From: Elusimicrobia bacterium UBA5214
GTDB taxonomy: Bacteria > Elusimicrobiota > UBA5214
Direction of reading: 5' to 3'
Length of the DNA: 64,000 nucleotides
NCBI GenBank assembly: GCA_002412545.1
Contig: DHVG01000006.1
Coordinates: 65,811-129,810, forward strand
The notes below the pieces were generated by a model. The model was not told the DNA's origin. It ran no database searches and saw only the letters and a program-made list of their open reading frames with translations. Of this stretch, positions 49,972 through 59,288 are shown piece by piece. Position numbers and translations under genes: made by a program. Every line of letters starts with the position of its first letter. The first letter of the stretch is position 1.

Positions 49972-51825
49972 ATGAATCTTCACAATTTCCGTAGAAAAGT
50001 TTGTTCTGGGACTACTTCTTGTGTAAAGATATTATCTTACACCTTACGCCTTACACTTTACACACTTTTGATTTACACCTTACACCTTACACTTTACACG
50101 TTTAGTTGTAGCGGAGCAAACTGGCGTGCTTTCCGGAAAAATGAAACTCGTAGCGGTTATGCCCGAGAAGTAGCCGGAACACCGTTGAACTATCAATGGC
50201 ATTTTCGTACCGGTAACGCAATAATTTCTTCACCAGTAGTTGCTGATGGTAAGGTCTATATCGGTAACCGTGCAGGAAAAATTTATTGTTTTGGTGCATT
50301 CACGGGAGAAAAAATCTGGGAATATCAAACTGCTGGCTGGGTTGATTCATCTCCCTGTAGTTACGAAGGAGTAGTTTATATCGGCTCACGGGATGGTAAA
50401 CTTTACGCAATTGATGCTTCTACCCCAGTAGTGAAATGGACATATTCTGCCGGTGGAATGATTTGTTCTTCACCGATTGTTTATGATGGTTATATCTATT
50501 TTGCAGTTGGTTACCCGGAGAAAAAAGTTGTTTGTTTAACTATAAATGGTCAGTTTAAATGGAGTTTTAATACCGGTCAATATGCTTACTCTTCTCCAGC
50601 GGTTAAAAATGGTAAAGTATATGTTGGTGCTAATGATGGTAAATTTTATTGTCTTGATGCTTATACCGGTGAAGAAAAATGGTCATCTAAAACTGACGGG
50701 TTAATCTATTTTGTGGCAATGACGGTTACTGAAGATACAGTTTATGCAACTCCTGGTGAAGGTGATTTAAAAGTTTATGCTTTTAATTCGCAAACCGGAG
50801 TAATAAAATGGTCTAAAAATTTAGGACTTAGTGGTTTTTCTGCAGTTTCTTCAATTGTTTATTCTGAAGGAAAACTCTATCTTGGTGCCGGGATGCGTCC
50901 ACATTATATCTTCTGTCTTAATGCCGCAAATGGGAATATACTCTGGAAAGAATCAGTTGGTAATGCTTCAGTTTCAGGGATATGTTCTTCCCCAGCGTTA
51001 GCGAATAATGTACTTTATATTGGGTCAGCGGAAGAAGGTGATCTCTATGCACTGGATGCGCTCACGGGAAAATTTCTTGGTATCGAACGGTATGAAGTTG
51101 AAATTTCAAGTGGTATAGATTTGGGTAGTGAAATTGTTGGTTCTCCAGCGGTTTCTAACGGTTGGGTCTATATTGGCACGACTGAAGGTATTCTTTATGC
51201 TTACAAAGCAAGTGAAATTGTCTCTATCAGTTCCCCGGATGATGGTGAGAGTGTTTCCGGCGAAATAAAAATTAAAAGTTACATTGAAAATTCTCTGAAT
51301 AGTAATCAATATGAACTTTCCTATGGCTTAGGGACGAACCCCAATTCTTGGATGAAAATCTCTGCTGGTATGGTTGGTCAATTACAGGATGGTCTTTTAA
51401 TGAATTGGGAAACAACCCAGTTGCCGATGGGTAATTATACACTTAAACTAACCGTAAATAATTCAAAAACCGCTAAGGTTAGTTTTTCTGTAGGGCAACC
51501 TTATTCGGGAACAACTTTTGAAACTTATGTTTGGCCCAATCCGGCTTATACAAGTAAAGGTGAGTTACCACATATTACTTATAAAATTCCTGGTTCAGGA
51601 AATGTTAACTTTAAAATTAAAATTTATAATGTTGCTGGTGAATTAGTGCGTGCAATTGAACGAAATGTAGAAAAAGGCAGAGAATATAAAGACGGCGATG
51701 CTTTAATTTGGGATTTGAAAAACGATGACGGTGAAATGGTTGCTAGTGGAGTATATATTTATATTGTCTATGTTGACGGGAAACCAGAAAAAGGGAAAAT
51801 TAAGAAAATAGCAGTCATCAAATAG
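49972..51825 (+). CDS. Secreted PQQ-like beta-propeller protein with FlgD-type C-terminal domain
   Basis: 617 residues. The N-terminal hydrophobic stretch (TLRLTLYTLLIYTLHLTLYT) is encoded by TTACACC/TTACACT words (50035-50100) and is followed by FSCSG, which could be a lipobox. Propeller blades repeat about every 40 residues: VADGKVYIGNRAGKIYCFGA, VVYIGSRDGKLYAIDAST, VYVGANDGKFYCLDAYTGEE. From about 410 an Ig-like domain (ISISSPDDGESVSGEIKI) precedes a C-terminal FlgD-type fold (VWPNPAYTSKG, KIKIYNVAGELVRAIE, VASGVYIYIVYVDGK). The propeller resembles that at the end of the giant protein upstream. Confidence 0.85.
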   Translation: MNLHNFRRKVCSGTTSCVKILSYTLRLTLYTLLIYTLHLTLYTFSCSGANWRAFRKNETRSGYAREVAGTPLNYQWHFRTGNAIISSPVVADGKVYIGNRAGKIYCFGAFTGEKIWEYQTAGWVDSSPCSYEGVVYIGSRDGKLYAIDASTPVVKWTYSAGGMICSSPIVYDGYIYFAVGYPEKKVVCLTINGQFKWSFNTGQYAYSSPAVKNGKVYVGANDGKFYCLDAYTGEEKWSSKTDGLIYFVAMTVTEDTVYATPGEGDLKVYAFNSQTGVIKWSKNLGLSGFSAVSSIVYSEGKLYLGAGMRPHYIFCLNAANGNILWKESVGNASVSGICSSPALANNVLYIGSAEEGDLYALDALTGKFLGIERYEVEISSGIDLGSEIVGSPAVSNGWVYIGTTEGILYAYKASEIVSISSPDDGESVSGEIKIKSYIENSLNSNQYELSYGLGTNPNSWMKISAGMVGQLQDGLLMNWETTQLPMGNYTLKLTVNNSKTAKVSFSVGQPYSGTTFETYVWPNPAYTSKGELPHITYKIPGSGNVNFKIKIYNVAGELVRAIERNVEKGREYKDGDALIWDLKNDDGEMVASGVYIYIVYVDGKPEKGKIKKIAVIK

Positions 51826-51903
51826 TGGTTAAGTTATTAAGTGGTTACGTAATTAGACAAGTTATATATTCAAATTTATGACAAGATTAGAAGGTGTAAA
51901 GCA

Positions 51904-52566
51904 ATGAAGAAATTAATAAATATTTTGGCAATTGGAATTTTGATTCTTACTCAATTACTAATCACTAATCACCAACCACTTGTTTTTGCAGGGCCACCAA
52001 GAGTGAAATATAAGGATAGGTTTACTGTTGATCGTTCACCGTTCAGCGAAGAAAAAACAAAAGGTGTACCGGTAATTTCTCAAGAAAAACCTGAAATAAA
52101 AATTGCACTTGTGCCGAAAAAATTGTCCCCACATTTTAGTGAATTTCAAGTAGAAGGAGAAATTACTAATGCGGAAATCACTCGGGTTAGTTTTCGTTTA
52201 TTCGGTAAGGTTGGCGGAGTAGTCAGATTAGAGATTAAAGAAATAGATTTTTCTACTGAAGGATTAGAAAAAAATATAATTTTTTATCGGGGTTATGACC
52301 TGACTTGTCCTGTGGGAGGGATAAAAGGAGGTAAAATTTATTTTCGTGTGCCAAAAAGTTGGTTGGGAGAAAAGAATGTTTCTCCAGAAAAGGTAAGTTT
52401 GAGATATTACGCTAAAGATGAAATTACTCCTCTCTTGACCGAAAAAATTAGTGAGGACGAAAATTATATTTATTTTCTAAGTAAAAGCGAGAAGTTAGGC
52501 ATTTTCTTAATTTTTGCTGAACCCCTCACCCCTCCCTCTCCCACAGGGGGAGAGGTTTCACCCTGA
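51904..52566 (+). CDS. Exported protein of unknown function
   Basis: 220 residues. Signal peptide (LINILAIGILILTQLLITN, cleavage near VFAGPP) has AATCACT/ACTAATC words. The rest is predicted beta-rich with a domain at about 75-200 (VEGEITNAEITRVSFRLFGK, VGGIKGGKIYFRVPKSWL, ISEDENYIYFLSKSEKLGIF) reminiscent of the PGF-pre-PGF domain of archaeal surface proteins, in which a wall-like SWL and FAEP recur; I hold this only as a possibility. The C-terminal tail LTPPSPTGGEVSP is encoded by a CCTCTCCC/GGGAGAGG palindrome and is not part of the fold. Confidence 0.6.
   Translation: MKKLINILAIGILILTQLLITNHQPLVFAGPPRVKYKDRFTVDRSPFSEEKTKGVPVISQEKPEIKIALVPKKLSPHFSEFQVEGEITNAEITRVSFRLFGKVGGVVRLEIKEIDFSTEGLEKNIIFYRGYDLTCPVGGIKGGKIYFRVPKSWLGEKNVSPEKVSLRYYAKDEITPLLTEKISEDENYIYFLSKSEKLGIFLIFAEPLTPPSPTGGEVSP
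52530..52557. repeat. CCTCTCCC palindrome at the gene 3' end
   Basis: CCTCTCCC-ACAGG-GGGAGAGG with a flanking CCCCTCACCC, a repeat that commonly gives TPPSPTGGE-type tails when translated. Confidence 0.7.
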
Positions 52567-52614
52567 GGGTTCAGTCCGAAGGGAGTAAAGGTGAAGGAAT
52601 GAAAGATTAGATAA

Positions 52615-53571
52615 ATGAATAAAAATACTGTTGCACGGAATATTCTCCTTTTGGAAGAATTAGAAAAAATTTTAAAAAAATTTAACGAAGAAAATATTGA
52701 AGTTATTTTGCTTAAAGGATGTTCCTTATTGGGGAGAATCTATTCTGACTTAAGTCAGCGGGAAATGGAAGACATTGATTTCTTGGTGCGGGGAGAAGAT
52801 ATGCCACAAATTAAAAAAATTCTCTCAGGTTTAGGTTACCGACAATTACCTGCTGGTGATTGGGAATTCGTCAAAATTTATTCAGAACATTTTCCGCCAA
52901 TAATGTTAGATTTACAGGAAAAAATCTGGTACATCAAAGGGATAAAAAAAATTTGGGAGGAGGCACTAACCGTAGAAATTGGACAGGTGAAAACGAAAGT
53001 TCTATCTCCGGAAGAAGAAATTATTTTTCTTACCGCACATCGTATTGTCCACCGTGGTCAGTTAGATAAAATTTGTCTTCAGGATATAGAAAAAGTTATT
53101 AGCCATTATCAAGATAAAATTTCTTGGGAGAAAATGGTAGGAAAAATTGGAAACTACGGACTTAGTGCACCGGTCTATCTTATTTTTTCAAAAATAGAAA
53201 GTATACCTTCTTGGGTAAAAAAAGCGATTAAACCAAAATCCGTCTTAGGTGGACTTTTCCCATGGTTGCTGAAGTTATTCTCATATTCTCAAGAAAACGA
53301 AAATATTGGGCATTTCCTGCGTCCGCTGACTTTTCCAACGCTATTTGGGAAAATAAAATTCTTATTTAGTTTCTTTTTCCCAGGAAAAGATTTTCTGATT
53401 CGTCGTTACGGGATAAAAAATAAATCAGTTGTTTTTTTCTATTATTTTTTTCGTCCAGTGATACTTGTTTTTAAAGGATTGGAATCAAGTACCAAATCTC
53501 TTGCGCAGTTCGTTTTGTTTAATTTTTTGTCAATCAGATATTCTTGTAAAAAGAATAAAGTTTTAGTATAA
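52615..53571 (+). CDS. NTP_transf_5-family nucleotidyltransferase-like protein
   Basis: 318 residues. EVILLKGCSLLGRIYSD and REMEDIDFLVRGEDM carry the GxS and DxD-like D-I-D of the nucleotidyltransferase fold, followed by LDLQEKIWY and the helical LSPEEEIIFLTAHRIVHRGQ. This matches the uncharacterised NTP_transf_5 family, which often accompanies HprK-related kinases, PqqD and S24/S26 peptidases in exopolysaccharide and peptide loci. All three of those are 12-15 kb upstream. Nucleotide and target are unknown. Confidence 0.82.
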   Translation: MNKNTVARNILLLEELEKILKKFNEENIEVILLKGCSLLGRIYSDLSQREMEDIDFLVRGEDMPQIKKILSGLGYRQLPAGDWEFVKIYSEHFPPIMLDLQEKIWYIKGIKKIWEEALTVEIGQVKTKVLSPEEEIIFLTAHRIVHRGQLDKICLQDIEKVISHYQDKISWEKMVGKIGNYGLSAPVYLIFSKIESIPSWVKKAIKPKSVLGGLFPWLLKLFSYSQENENIGHFLRPLTFPTLFGKIKFLFSFFFPGKDFLIRRYGIKNKSVVFFYYFFRPVILVFKGLESSTKSLAQFVLFNFLSIRYSCKKNKVLV

Positions 53572-53594
53572 TTTTTAATTGAGAGGTGAAAAAA

Positions 53595-54113
53595 ATGTTA
53601 GCCAATCTTTCAATCCTACAATTAGCAATCCTTTTAGTAACGAGCATTAGTATTTTTGTTTTTCTTGTCTTTTTACTTATTCCAGGGAAAGAAAAAAAAG
53701 AAAGCAAAAAAGTAAAACCAGTAATTCCAACATACGAGAGAGAGAGAAGTTCTTTAGTTAAAGAAAATGATAGCAGTGTGTTGGTAGCGATACTTAGCGA
53801 AAAGATTGACCAATTGGGTAGAAAGTTGGAAGATTATACTGAAGTGGTGAAAAAAATTGAAACTACGAATTTGGAACAGGTAAAGAATTTATCCAAACTG
53901 AATGAAATGATTGAACGGATTGGACCTATATTCAGCCGGTTAGAAATAAATAAAGCAAACACTGGTGATAAAGAAGCAATAATAAAGTTAGTAGAAAAAA
54001 TGAATCTTCTTGAAGAAAGAATGACTAAACCAGTGGCTGAGAAAACCGAAATGAATGAAGTTAAAGACCGGCTTAACGAGGTAGTAACAATTCTGAAAAC
54101 TTTAGGTAGCTAA
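53595..54113 (+). CDS. Membrane-anchored coiled-coil protein
   Basis: 172 residues from ATG 53595 (GAGAGG eight bases upstream; GTG 53586 is an alternative). One N-terminal membrane helix (SILQLAILLVTSISIFVFLVFLLI) and a basic linker lead to a long heptad-rich helix (LSEKIDQLGRKLEDYTEVVKKIE, LVEKMNLLEERM, VKDRLNEVVTILKTL). The family is not recognised. By position (between the nucleotidyltransferase and the Wza-like genes) it may help scaffold the export complex. Confidence 0.65.
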   Translation: MLANLSILQLAILLVTSISIFVFLVFLLIPGKEKKESKKVKPVIPTYERERSSLVKENDSSVLVAILSEKIDQLGRKLEDYTEVVKKIETTNLEQVKNLSKLNEMIERIGPIFSRLEINKANTGDKEAIIKLVEKMNLLEERMTKPVAEKTEMNEVKDRLNEVVTILKTLGS

Positions 54114-54131
54114 AAAAAATAATTTACTAAG

Positions 54132-54608
54132 ATGAAAAAAATAATTTTAAGGTTAGTTCTGTTTATTGATATTGTTTTTATGGTAATTCTTTTAGTGCAT
54201 CTCGGACAGCGCATCTTTTCGACCTCGGGTAAGGAATCTCCAAATTTAGAAAAACCCGAGAGTGTTTTAGAAAAACCTGAAGTATTTGAGAAAACCGAAA
54301 GTACCAAAGGAGTTACTGAAACCTCTGTGGTACAGAAAAAGAAAAGAAATATTCGTTTTAAACATTGGGCACCGCAAGCAAAGAAAGCAGAAATTGTTGG
54401 TGATTTCAACAATTGGATACCGACAGCAATGGCGAAAGGAGAAAATCAGCACTGGGTGATTGATTATCAATTAGAGTTGGGAGAATATACCTACAAATTC
54501 TTAGTTGATGGAAGATTGAAAAAAGACCCTTATAATCCAAAAAGTGTCCCGGATGGTTATGGAGGAGAAAGTTCGCTGTTAATTGTTAAACCTTTAGGAG
54601 AAAAATGA
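54132..54608 (+). CDS. Membrane-anchored CBM48/AMPK-type glycogen-binding domain protein
   Basis: 158 residues. N-terminal membrane helix (IILRLVLFIDIVFMVILLV), a glutamate/lysine-rich linker with EKPESVLEKPEVFEKTEST, then a CBM48/AMPK1 domain from about 74: IRFKHWAPQAKKAEIVGDFN, NWIPTAM, HWVIDYQLELGEYTYKFLVDG (key WxY and FLVDG marks), DPYNPKSVPDGYGG. Such domains bind alpha-glucans. It may recognise or gauge a polysaccharide at the membrane. The stop overlaps the wza-like gene by 4 bp. Confidence 0.85.
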   Translation: MKKIILRLVLFIDIVFMVILLVHLGQRIFSTSGKESPNLEKPESVLEKPEVFEKTESTKGVTETSVVQKKKRNIRFKHWAPQAKKAEIVGDFNNWIPTAMAKGENQHWVIDYQLELGEYTYKFLVDGRLKKDPYNPKSVPDGYGGESSLLIVKPLGEK

Positions 54609-55501
54609 TGAAAAAAATCTCTATTGTCTTGCTCTTTGCTCTTAGCTCTTTGCTCTTTGCTAACTTTCTTTTTGCTCAGGAAACTAAAGAAACAGAAAGT
54701 TACCTTATTGGTGTGGGTGACCAGTTAGATATTTATGTCTATCCGGGAGAGGAATTTTCTAAGTTGGTAACCGTCGGTGATGATGGCGAGATGACGATGC
54801 CGATTATTGGTAAAATGAAAGTGAGCGGACTGACAGTTAAACAATTAACCGAAAACTTGACTAAAGAAATCAAGCGTTATGTAGCTAATCCGCAGGTGAC
54901 CATTACGGTAAGAAAATTTGGGAAACCGAGTCAAATCTATCTCACCGGGCTGGTGCTTCGTCCGGGAACTTATCCTTACCGTGAAGGATTAATGTTTTTA
55001 GAATTGATTTCTCTTGCCGGGGGACCGCTGGAACGTGCGAATATTGAGAATATTAAAATTACACGTGGCACGGAACGGAATGTTATTTATGTAGATATGC
55101 GTAAAGATGCCAGGTTAGAGCCAGGAGACATAATTGAAGTAACAAAATTAGAAGCGATACCGCCATTACAAATTCTTGGACAGGTACGTAGTCCGGGAAA
55201 ATATGATTATCGTAAAAATATAAAATTACTTGAAGCAATAACCCTGGCGGGTGGATTTACTGATAATGCGGATTTAAAAAATGTAAGGGTGCATCGCAGT
55301 GTTCCAAATCCAACTACAATTAAAATAGATATGAATGAAGTTCTCCTGAAAGGAGAGATGCAAAAAGATGTAACTTTGCAGGGTGGCGATGTGGTATATG
55401 TTCCCAAAACGGGTATTGCTTGGTGGAATTGGTTTATTGACAATGTCGCGCCAACTCTTACCCTAATTAGTGCATTGGTTCTTTTATTTAGAACTATTTG
55501 A
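54605..55501 (+). CDS. Polysaccharide export outer-membrane protein (Wza/OtnA-like)
   Basis: 298 residues. The signal peptide (VLLFALSSLLFANFLFA) is encoded by CTCTTAGCTC words (54629-54661). Poly_export domain at about 30-115 (YLIGVGDQLDIYVYPGEEFS, MTMPIIGKMKVSGLTVKQL) and two SLBB domains (GKPSQIYLTGLVLRPGTYPY and PPLQILGQVRSPGKYDYRKN, quoted in part). The C-terminal helix (VAPTLTLISALVLLFRTI) is probably the outer-membrane amphipathic helix. No lipobox is seen, unlike E. coli Wza. It pairs with the Wzz/tyrosine-kinase gene downstream. Confidence 0.92.
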   Translation: MMKKISIVLLFALSSLLFANFLFAQETKETESYLIGVGDQLDIYVYPGEEFSKLVTVGDDGEMTMPIIGKMKVSGLTVKQLTENLTKEIKRYVANPQVTITVRKFGKPSQIYLTGLVLRPGTYPYREGLMFLELISLAGGPLERANIENIKITRGTERNVIYVDMRKDARLEPGDIIEVTKLEAIPPLQILGQVRSPGKYDYRKNIKLLEAITLAGGFTDNADLKNVRVHRSVPNPTTIKIDMNEVLLKGEMQKDVTLQGGDVVYVPKTGIAWWNWFIDNVAPTLTLISALVLLFRTI

Positions 55502-55627
55502 TCAATTGGGAATATGATAAAATGTCAAAGGTTAAAGCTCAAATGTCAAATTTGAAATTTGGATTTTGGATTTTCATTTGGCATTTGGATTTTGGCATTT
55601 GAACTTTTTTAGTGAGGTGAGAAAAAA
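55502..55627. repeat. ATTTGG word repeat
   Basis: TTTGAAATTTGGATTTTGG and CATTTGGCATTTGGATTTTGG words, with the opposite-sense CAAATGTCAAATTTG before them. Between the export protein and the kinase. Confidence 0.65.
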
Positions 55628-57544
55628 ATGCCTGAATATGGAATGAATTTACACGACTATTGGCGGATTATCCGTCGTCGGAAAGGTATAGTTATTTTTA
55701 CCCTTTTTGGTGTACTTGTATTCACTTATATTTTTACTTCTTTACAGACACCGGTTTATCAAGCGCAGGCAACGGTTAAATATGAAGAAGAAACGGGTGC
55801 TGGGGCAGCTGGGCTTGGTGCTTGGGGTGGTTTTTACGGTGGTGAATTAATTGCTTCAGAAATTTCGGTGATTGCCAGCCGTCCAGTAGCACGGATGGTT
55901 GCTTTCCGTTTGGCACTGGTAACTGACAAATCTCCTTCTGAAGAAGTTGAGAAGACTGCGGAAAGAATACAAGGGAAAATTAAAGCCGAACGTATCGGTG
56001 AAAGTAATATGGTTAGAATTACGACAACTTCTTCCGACCCCAAAGAGACCGCCCTTTTGGTGAACAATGTTGCCGAAATTTACCGGCAGAAACGTTCCGA
56101 TGACCGTAACCGTCGCACCCGGGAATTGCGTGAATCAGTAGAAGGACATCTATCACAGGTTACCTTGAAATTGAAACAAACTGAGGAGGACTTAAAAAAT
56201 TTCCGGGAAAAAACAAGAACTGTGGGACTGGGTGGTGCATTAGCGTCTAAACTTCTTGATTTGAAAGCGAAACTTGATGATTTAGGGAAGAAATATACGC
56301 CGGAACATCCGGAAATAATAAAATTAAAAAGACAAATTGAATCTACCGAAGCAGATATGAAAACCCTCCCAGCGGAAGAAATTGAACTTGCCCGTCTGAC
56401 CCGGGAATTAAGAGTAAATGAAGAACTTTACAATTTGCTCAACCGAAGGTTAAAAGAAGCGCAAATTGCCGAAGCCGACCGTTTTGAACCGGTAAGTATT
56501 GTTAACTTAGCGATTATGCCAACTGCACCAATTCGTCCGAATAAACCCTTAAATATGAGTTTAGGCGGTATATTAGGGTTAATTCTGGGGATGGGGTTGG
56601 CTTTAGTTACCGAAAATCTGGATACTTCTATTGGCACAATTGAAGAGGTGGAGAGTTATCTTACTGTTTCGGTCATTGGGGTAATTCCGCGGATTGCAAG
56701 TATGGAAAGGCGGGAGATAGGAGCGATGCGGGTTGTCTTTGACCGTATCAGACCACGGAGGGAACTCTCCCGTGCTGACCGACTTACTCAGTTGAGAAAA
56801 CAATTGATGTTTTATTATTCAGCTAAATCCTTCTATGCTGAAGCATACAATACTCTGCGTACGAATGTTGAATTTGCTTTGAAGAGTAAAAATAATGCTT
56901 GCCTTTTTACCAGTGCCGGACCTCTGGAAGGTAAAACAATTACTTCGGCAAATTTTGCGGTTTGTGCTGCCGAAACCGGAATACGAACTTTACTGGTGGA
57001 GGCGGATTTGAGGAAACCGACAATTTGTCGTCTATTTGGTCTCCAGCGCGAACCGGGTTTAACTGATATCCTTACTGGGAATGTTAACTGGCGGGAAGTG
57101 GCAAAAGGAACTACTGATTTTCTTCTTGGTGAACTGGAATTAGAAAAAGTTTTGCGCACCCCGGGAATAGAAAATTTAAAAATTATCACCTGCGGTTTTA
57201 TTCCACCTAATCCCCTTGATGTTCTCGGTCTTGAGCAAATAAGTAACTTAATCAGAGAATGGAAAAATGAATTTGACCTAATTGTTTTTGATACGCCACC
57301 GATACTGCTCTGTGCTGACGGGATGGTGCTCGGGGCAAAAGTTGACGGTGTAATTCTTGTTTATCGGGTAGGGAGAATGGCAAGGGGCGGGTTAAAAAGG
57401 GCAAAAACACAATTAGATAATGCTAAAGCGAATATCGTTGGTATCGCTTTGAATGATATCCGTGCCAGTGAGATGGAACCGAGATACGGATATTACTACG
57501 CCTATAAATATTATGCTGAGAAAAAACCCGGTGTTTCCGCCTGA
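55628..57544 (+). CDS. Wzz-like chain-length determinant fused to BY-type tyrosine kinase
   Basis: 638 residues. Two membrane helices at about 20-40 (GIVIFTLFGVLVFTYIF) and about 315-335 (MSLGGILGLILGMGLALVTE) flank a periplasmic Wzz domain with a coiled coil. The cytoplasmic kinase has Walker A TSAGPLEGKTITSANFAV (key part GPLEGKT), Walker A' LLVEADLRKPT, Walker B IVFDTPPILL and a C-terminal tyrosine cluster RYGYYYAYKYYAEK for autophosphorylation. This is the Wzc architecture in one chain. It controls polymer length and export together with the Wza-like protein. Confidence 0.93.
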   Translation: MPEYGMNLHDYWRIIRRRKGIVIFTLFGVLVFTYIFTSLQTPVYQAQATVKYEEETGAGAAGLGAWGGFYGGELIASEISVIASRPVARMVAFRLALVTDKSPSEEVEKTAERIQGKIKAERIGESNMVRITTTSSDPKETALLVNNVAEIYRQKRSDDRNRRTRELRESVEGHLSQVTLKLKQTEEDLKNFREKTRTVGLGGALASKLLDLKAKLDDLGKKYTPEHPEIIKLKRQIESTEADMKTLPAEEIELARLTRELRVNEELYNLLNRRLKEAQIAEADRFEPVSIVNLAIMPTAPIRPNKPLNMSLGGILGLILGMGLALVTENLDTSIGTIEEVESYLTVSVIGVIPRIASMERREIGAMRVVFDRIRPRRELSRADRLTQLRKQLMFYYSAKSFYAEAYNTLRTNVEFALKSKNNACLFTSAGPLEGKTITSANFAVCAAETGIRTLLVEADLRKPTICRLFGLQREPGLTDILTGNVNWREVAKGTTDFLLGELELEKVLRTPGIENLKIITCGFIPPNPLDVLGLEQISNLIREWKNEFDLIVFDTPPILLCADGMVLGAKVDGVILVYRVGRMARGGLKRAKTQLDNAKANIVGIALNDIRASEMEPRYGYYYAYKYYAEKKPGVSA

Positions 57545-57666
57545 CATCTTGATGCAGACAGATAAAAAACTGATTCAGACAGAATAAAAACCTAATCCGC
57601 ATGAGTCTGCATTAATCTCGTTTGCATCGTAGTTATAATCTTGTTTGAATCGTTTTTACTGAAGGT
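57545..57666. repeat. CAGACAGATAAAAA word repeat
   Basis: Tandem TGCAGACAGATAAAAAAC-like and TTCAGACAGAATAAAAAC units, then GAGTCTGCATTAATCTCG and TTTGCATCG in opposite sense. Similar words at 40809-40864. Confidence 0.55.
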
Positions 57667-59181
57667 ATGAGAATTGATATCCGCACCATAGTTACTTTGC
57701 TAGTTGTTGTTGCTTTTACTTATTTTACGGGTAGATTAATCGCTACTGCCCCACCTTTAATGCCGATTGCTTTGGTTCTTGCTGGCTTTGGAGCAATTGT
57801 CACTTTTATCAAACCGGAAATGGGCTTGCTTATCCTCATCTTCTCAATGCTTCTTTCTCCGGAAATCAAACTTGCCGAACTTCCTAAATTTGCTGGGGTT
57901 ATGGGAAGAACAGTGGTAGTCCGTATCGATGACCTTTTATTAATTGCAATATTTTTTACTTGGATTGTAAGGATAACCGTGCGTCGTGAATTAGGTCTAC
58001 TTACTCATACCTCAGTTAACCGTCCGATAATAATCTACATTTTTCTCTGTGTAGTTTCCACAATTCTCGGAATAATGCAAGGACGAGTAAAACCTTTTCA
58101 TGGTTTTTTTTATACTTTAAGATATACTGAATATTTTATGTTATTCTTTATGGTGGTCAATCTGGTGCATAGTGAAAAACAAATAAAAACCTATCTCAAG
58201 GCAGGTTTGCTGGTTTGCTTGATTGTTGGAATATATGCTTATTATCAGATTGGCAAATTACCCAGAGTTACTGCTCCTTTTGAAGCACCGGTCGGTTTAG
58301 ATACTTATGACCTTTCTGCAAGGAAATTAGCCACTCCGGTAGGTAGAGAACAAGGATTAAAAACAATTTTAGAAAGGATTAAAGAATCCGAACCGGCAAG
58401 TTTAGGTGGATATTTACTAATTATTCTCGGTTTAACTTTTGGTTTTTTTGCTTGTGCAAAAAAAAGAAGAGACGAATTTTTCTTTTTTGCTCTTTTTCTT
58501 TTCTTATTGGCTCCTTTTGTGATGACTCTTTCCCGAGCTTCATATGGTGCATTTATTCCGTTATTTTTAAGTATAATCTTTTTTACCAAGCGAAAAAGAC
58601 CATTTTTGATTGGAATGGCGGTGATTTTTATTCTTCTCTTTCCAATAATTTTCCCTCGGCTGCAGGAAGCAATAATTAAACGAGTAACTTATACTTTTGG
58701 TGGTGGCGGTGCACGGTATGCTTCTACTGCCATAGCCGCTAAATTTGAGCCGTCAGCTGCACTGAGAATAGAAGGTTGGAAAAAAGCGTTTACCGAATGG
58801 TTGCCGAAAAAACCATTTGGTCATGGGGTCACGGGTGTTGGTTTAGTTGATGTTCAGTACGCTTTGCTTTTGGGAGAAGTGGGATTTTTCGGATTTATTG
58901 TCTGGTGGTGGATGATTATTGCTATTTTCAGGCATACTTGGCAAGTTTATAGAACTGCTGGTGATAGTTTTCTTGAAGGGCTTTCCTTAGGATATTTAGC
59001 CGCCTTCGTTGGACTATTAGCTCAAGGAATTGCGGTGAATACTTTTGTCATTGTTCGGATAATGGAACCTTTCTGGTTTCTTACTGGAATTATGATGAAA
59101 CTACCCCAAATAGTAGATTTAGAACCGCGAGAATCTGCTGTGGAAAAAGAAATAGCCCACCTTCCTGTCTTTGCCAGGTAA
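57667..59181 (+). CDS. O-antigen polymerase/ligase-like membrane protein
   Basis: 504 residues with about 11-12 membrane helices. A large loop (about 195-250) and the following ASYGAFIPLFLSIIF region match the Wzy_C/O-antigen ligase pattern (a conserved R-A-S-Y/R-x-A near the end of the loop), and GHGVTGVGLVDVQYALLLGEVG resembles the second conserved stretch (H-N...L...G). It would polymerise repeating units or join polymer to an acceptor. Which of the two roles cannot be told from sequence. Confidence 0.82.
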   Translation: MRIDIRTIVTLLVVVAFTYFTGRLIATAPPLMPIALVLAGFGAIVTFIKPEMGLLILIFSMLLSPEIKLAELPKFAGVMGRTVVVRIDDLLLIAIFFTWIVRITVRRELGLLTHTSVNRPIIIYIFLCVVSTILGIMQGRVKPFHGFFYTLRYTEYFMLFFMVVNLVHSEKQIKTYLKAGLLVCLIVGIYAYYQIGKLPRVTAPFEAPVGLDTYDLSARKLATPVGREQGLKTILERIKESEPASLGGYLLIILGLTFGFFACAKKRRDEFFFFALFLFLLAPFVMTLSRASYGAFIPLFLSIIFFTKRKRPFLIGMAVIFILLFPIIFPRLQEAIIKRVTYTFGGGGARYASTAIAAKFEPSAALRIEGWKKAFTEWLPKKPFGHGVTGVGLVDVQYALLLGEVGFFGFIVWWWMIIAIFRHTWQVYRTAGDSFLEGLSLGYLAAFVGLLAQGIAVNTFVIVRIMEPFWFLTGIMMKLPQIVDLEPRESAVEKEIAHLPVFAR

Positions 59182-59288
59182 CATTAAAAAGAGAAAGATG
59201 ATTGCGGTGGTTCGCAGAAGATGACCATGGAAATTTTACGAAAAATCACTGTAATCGGTTTTATAAATCGCTGTAATCGTTGCAAAAA
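59182..59288. repeat. GATTGCGG/CTGTAATCG word repeat
   Basis: GATTGCGGTGGTTCGCAG, AAAATCACTGTAATCGG and AATCGCTGTAATCGTT words. TGTAAT (59272-59277) lies 11 bases before the glycosyltransferase ATG. Confidence 0.5.
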
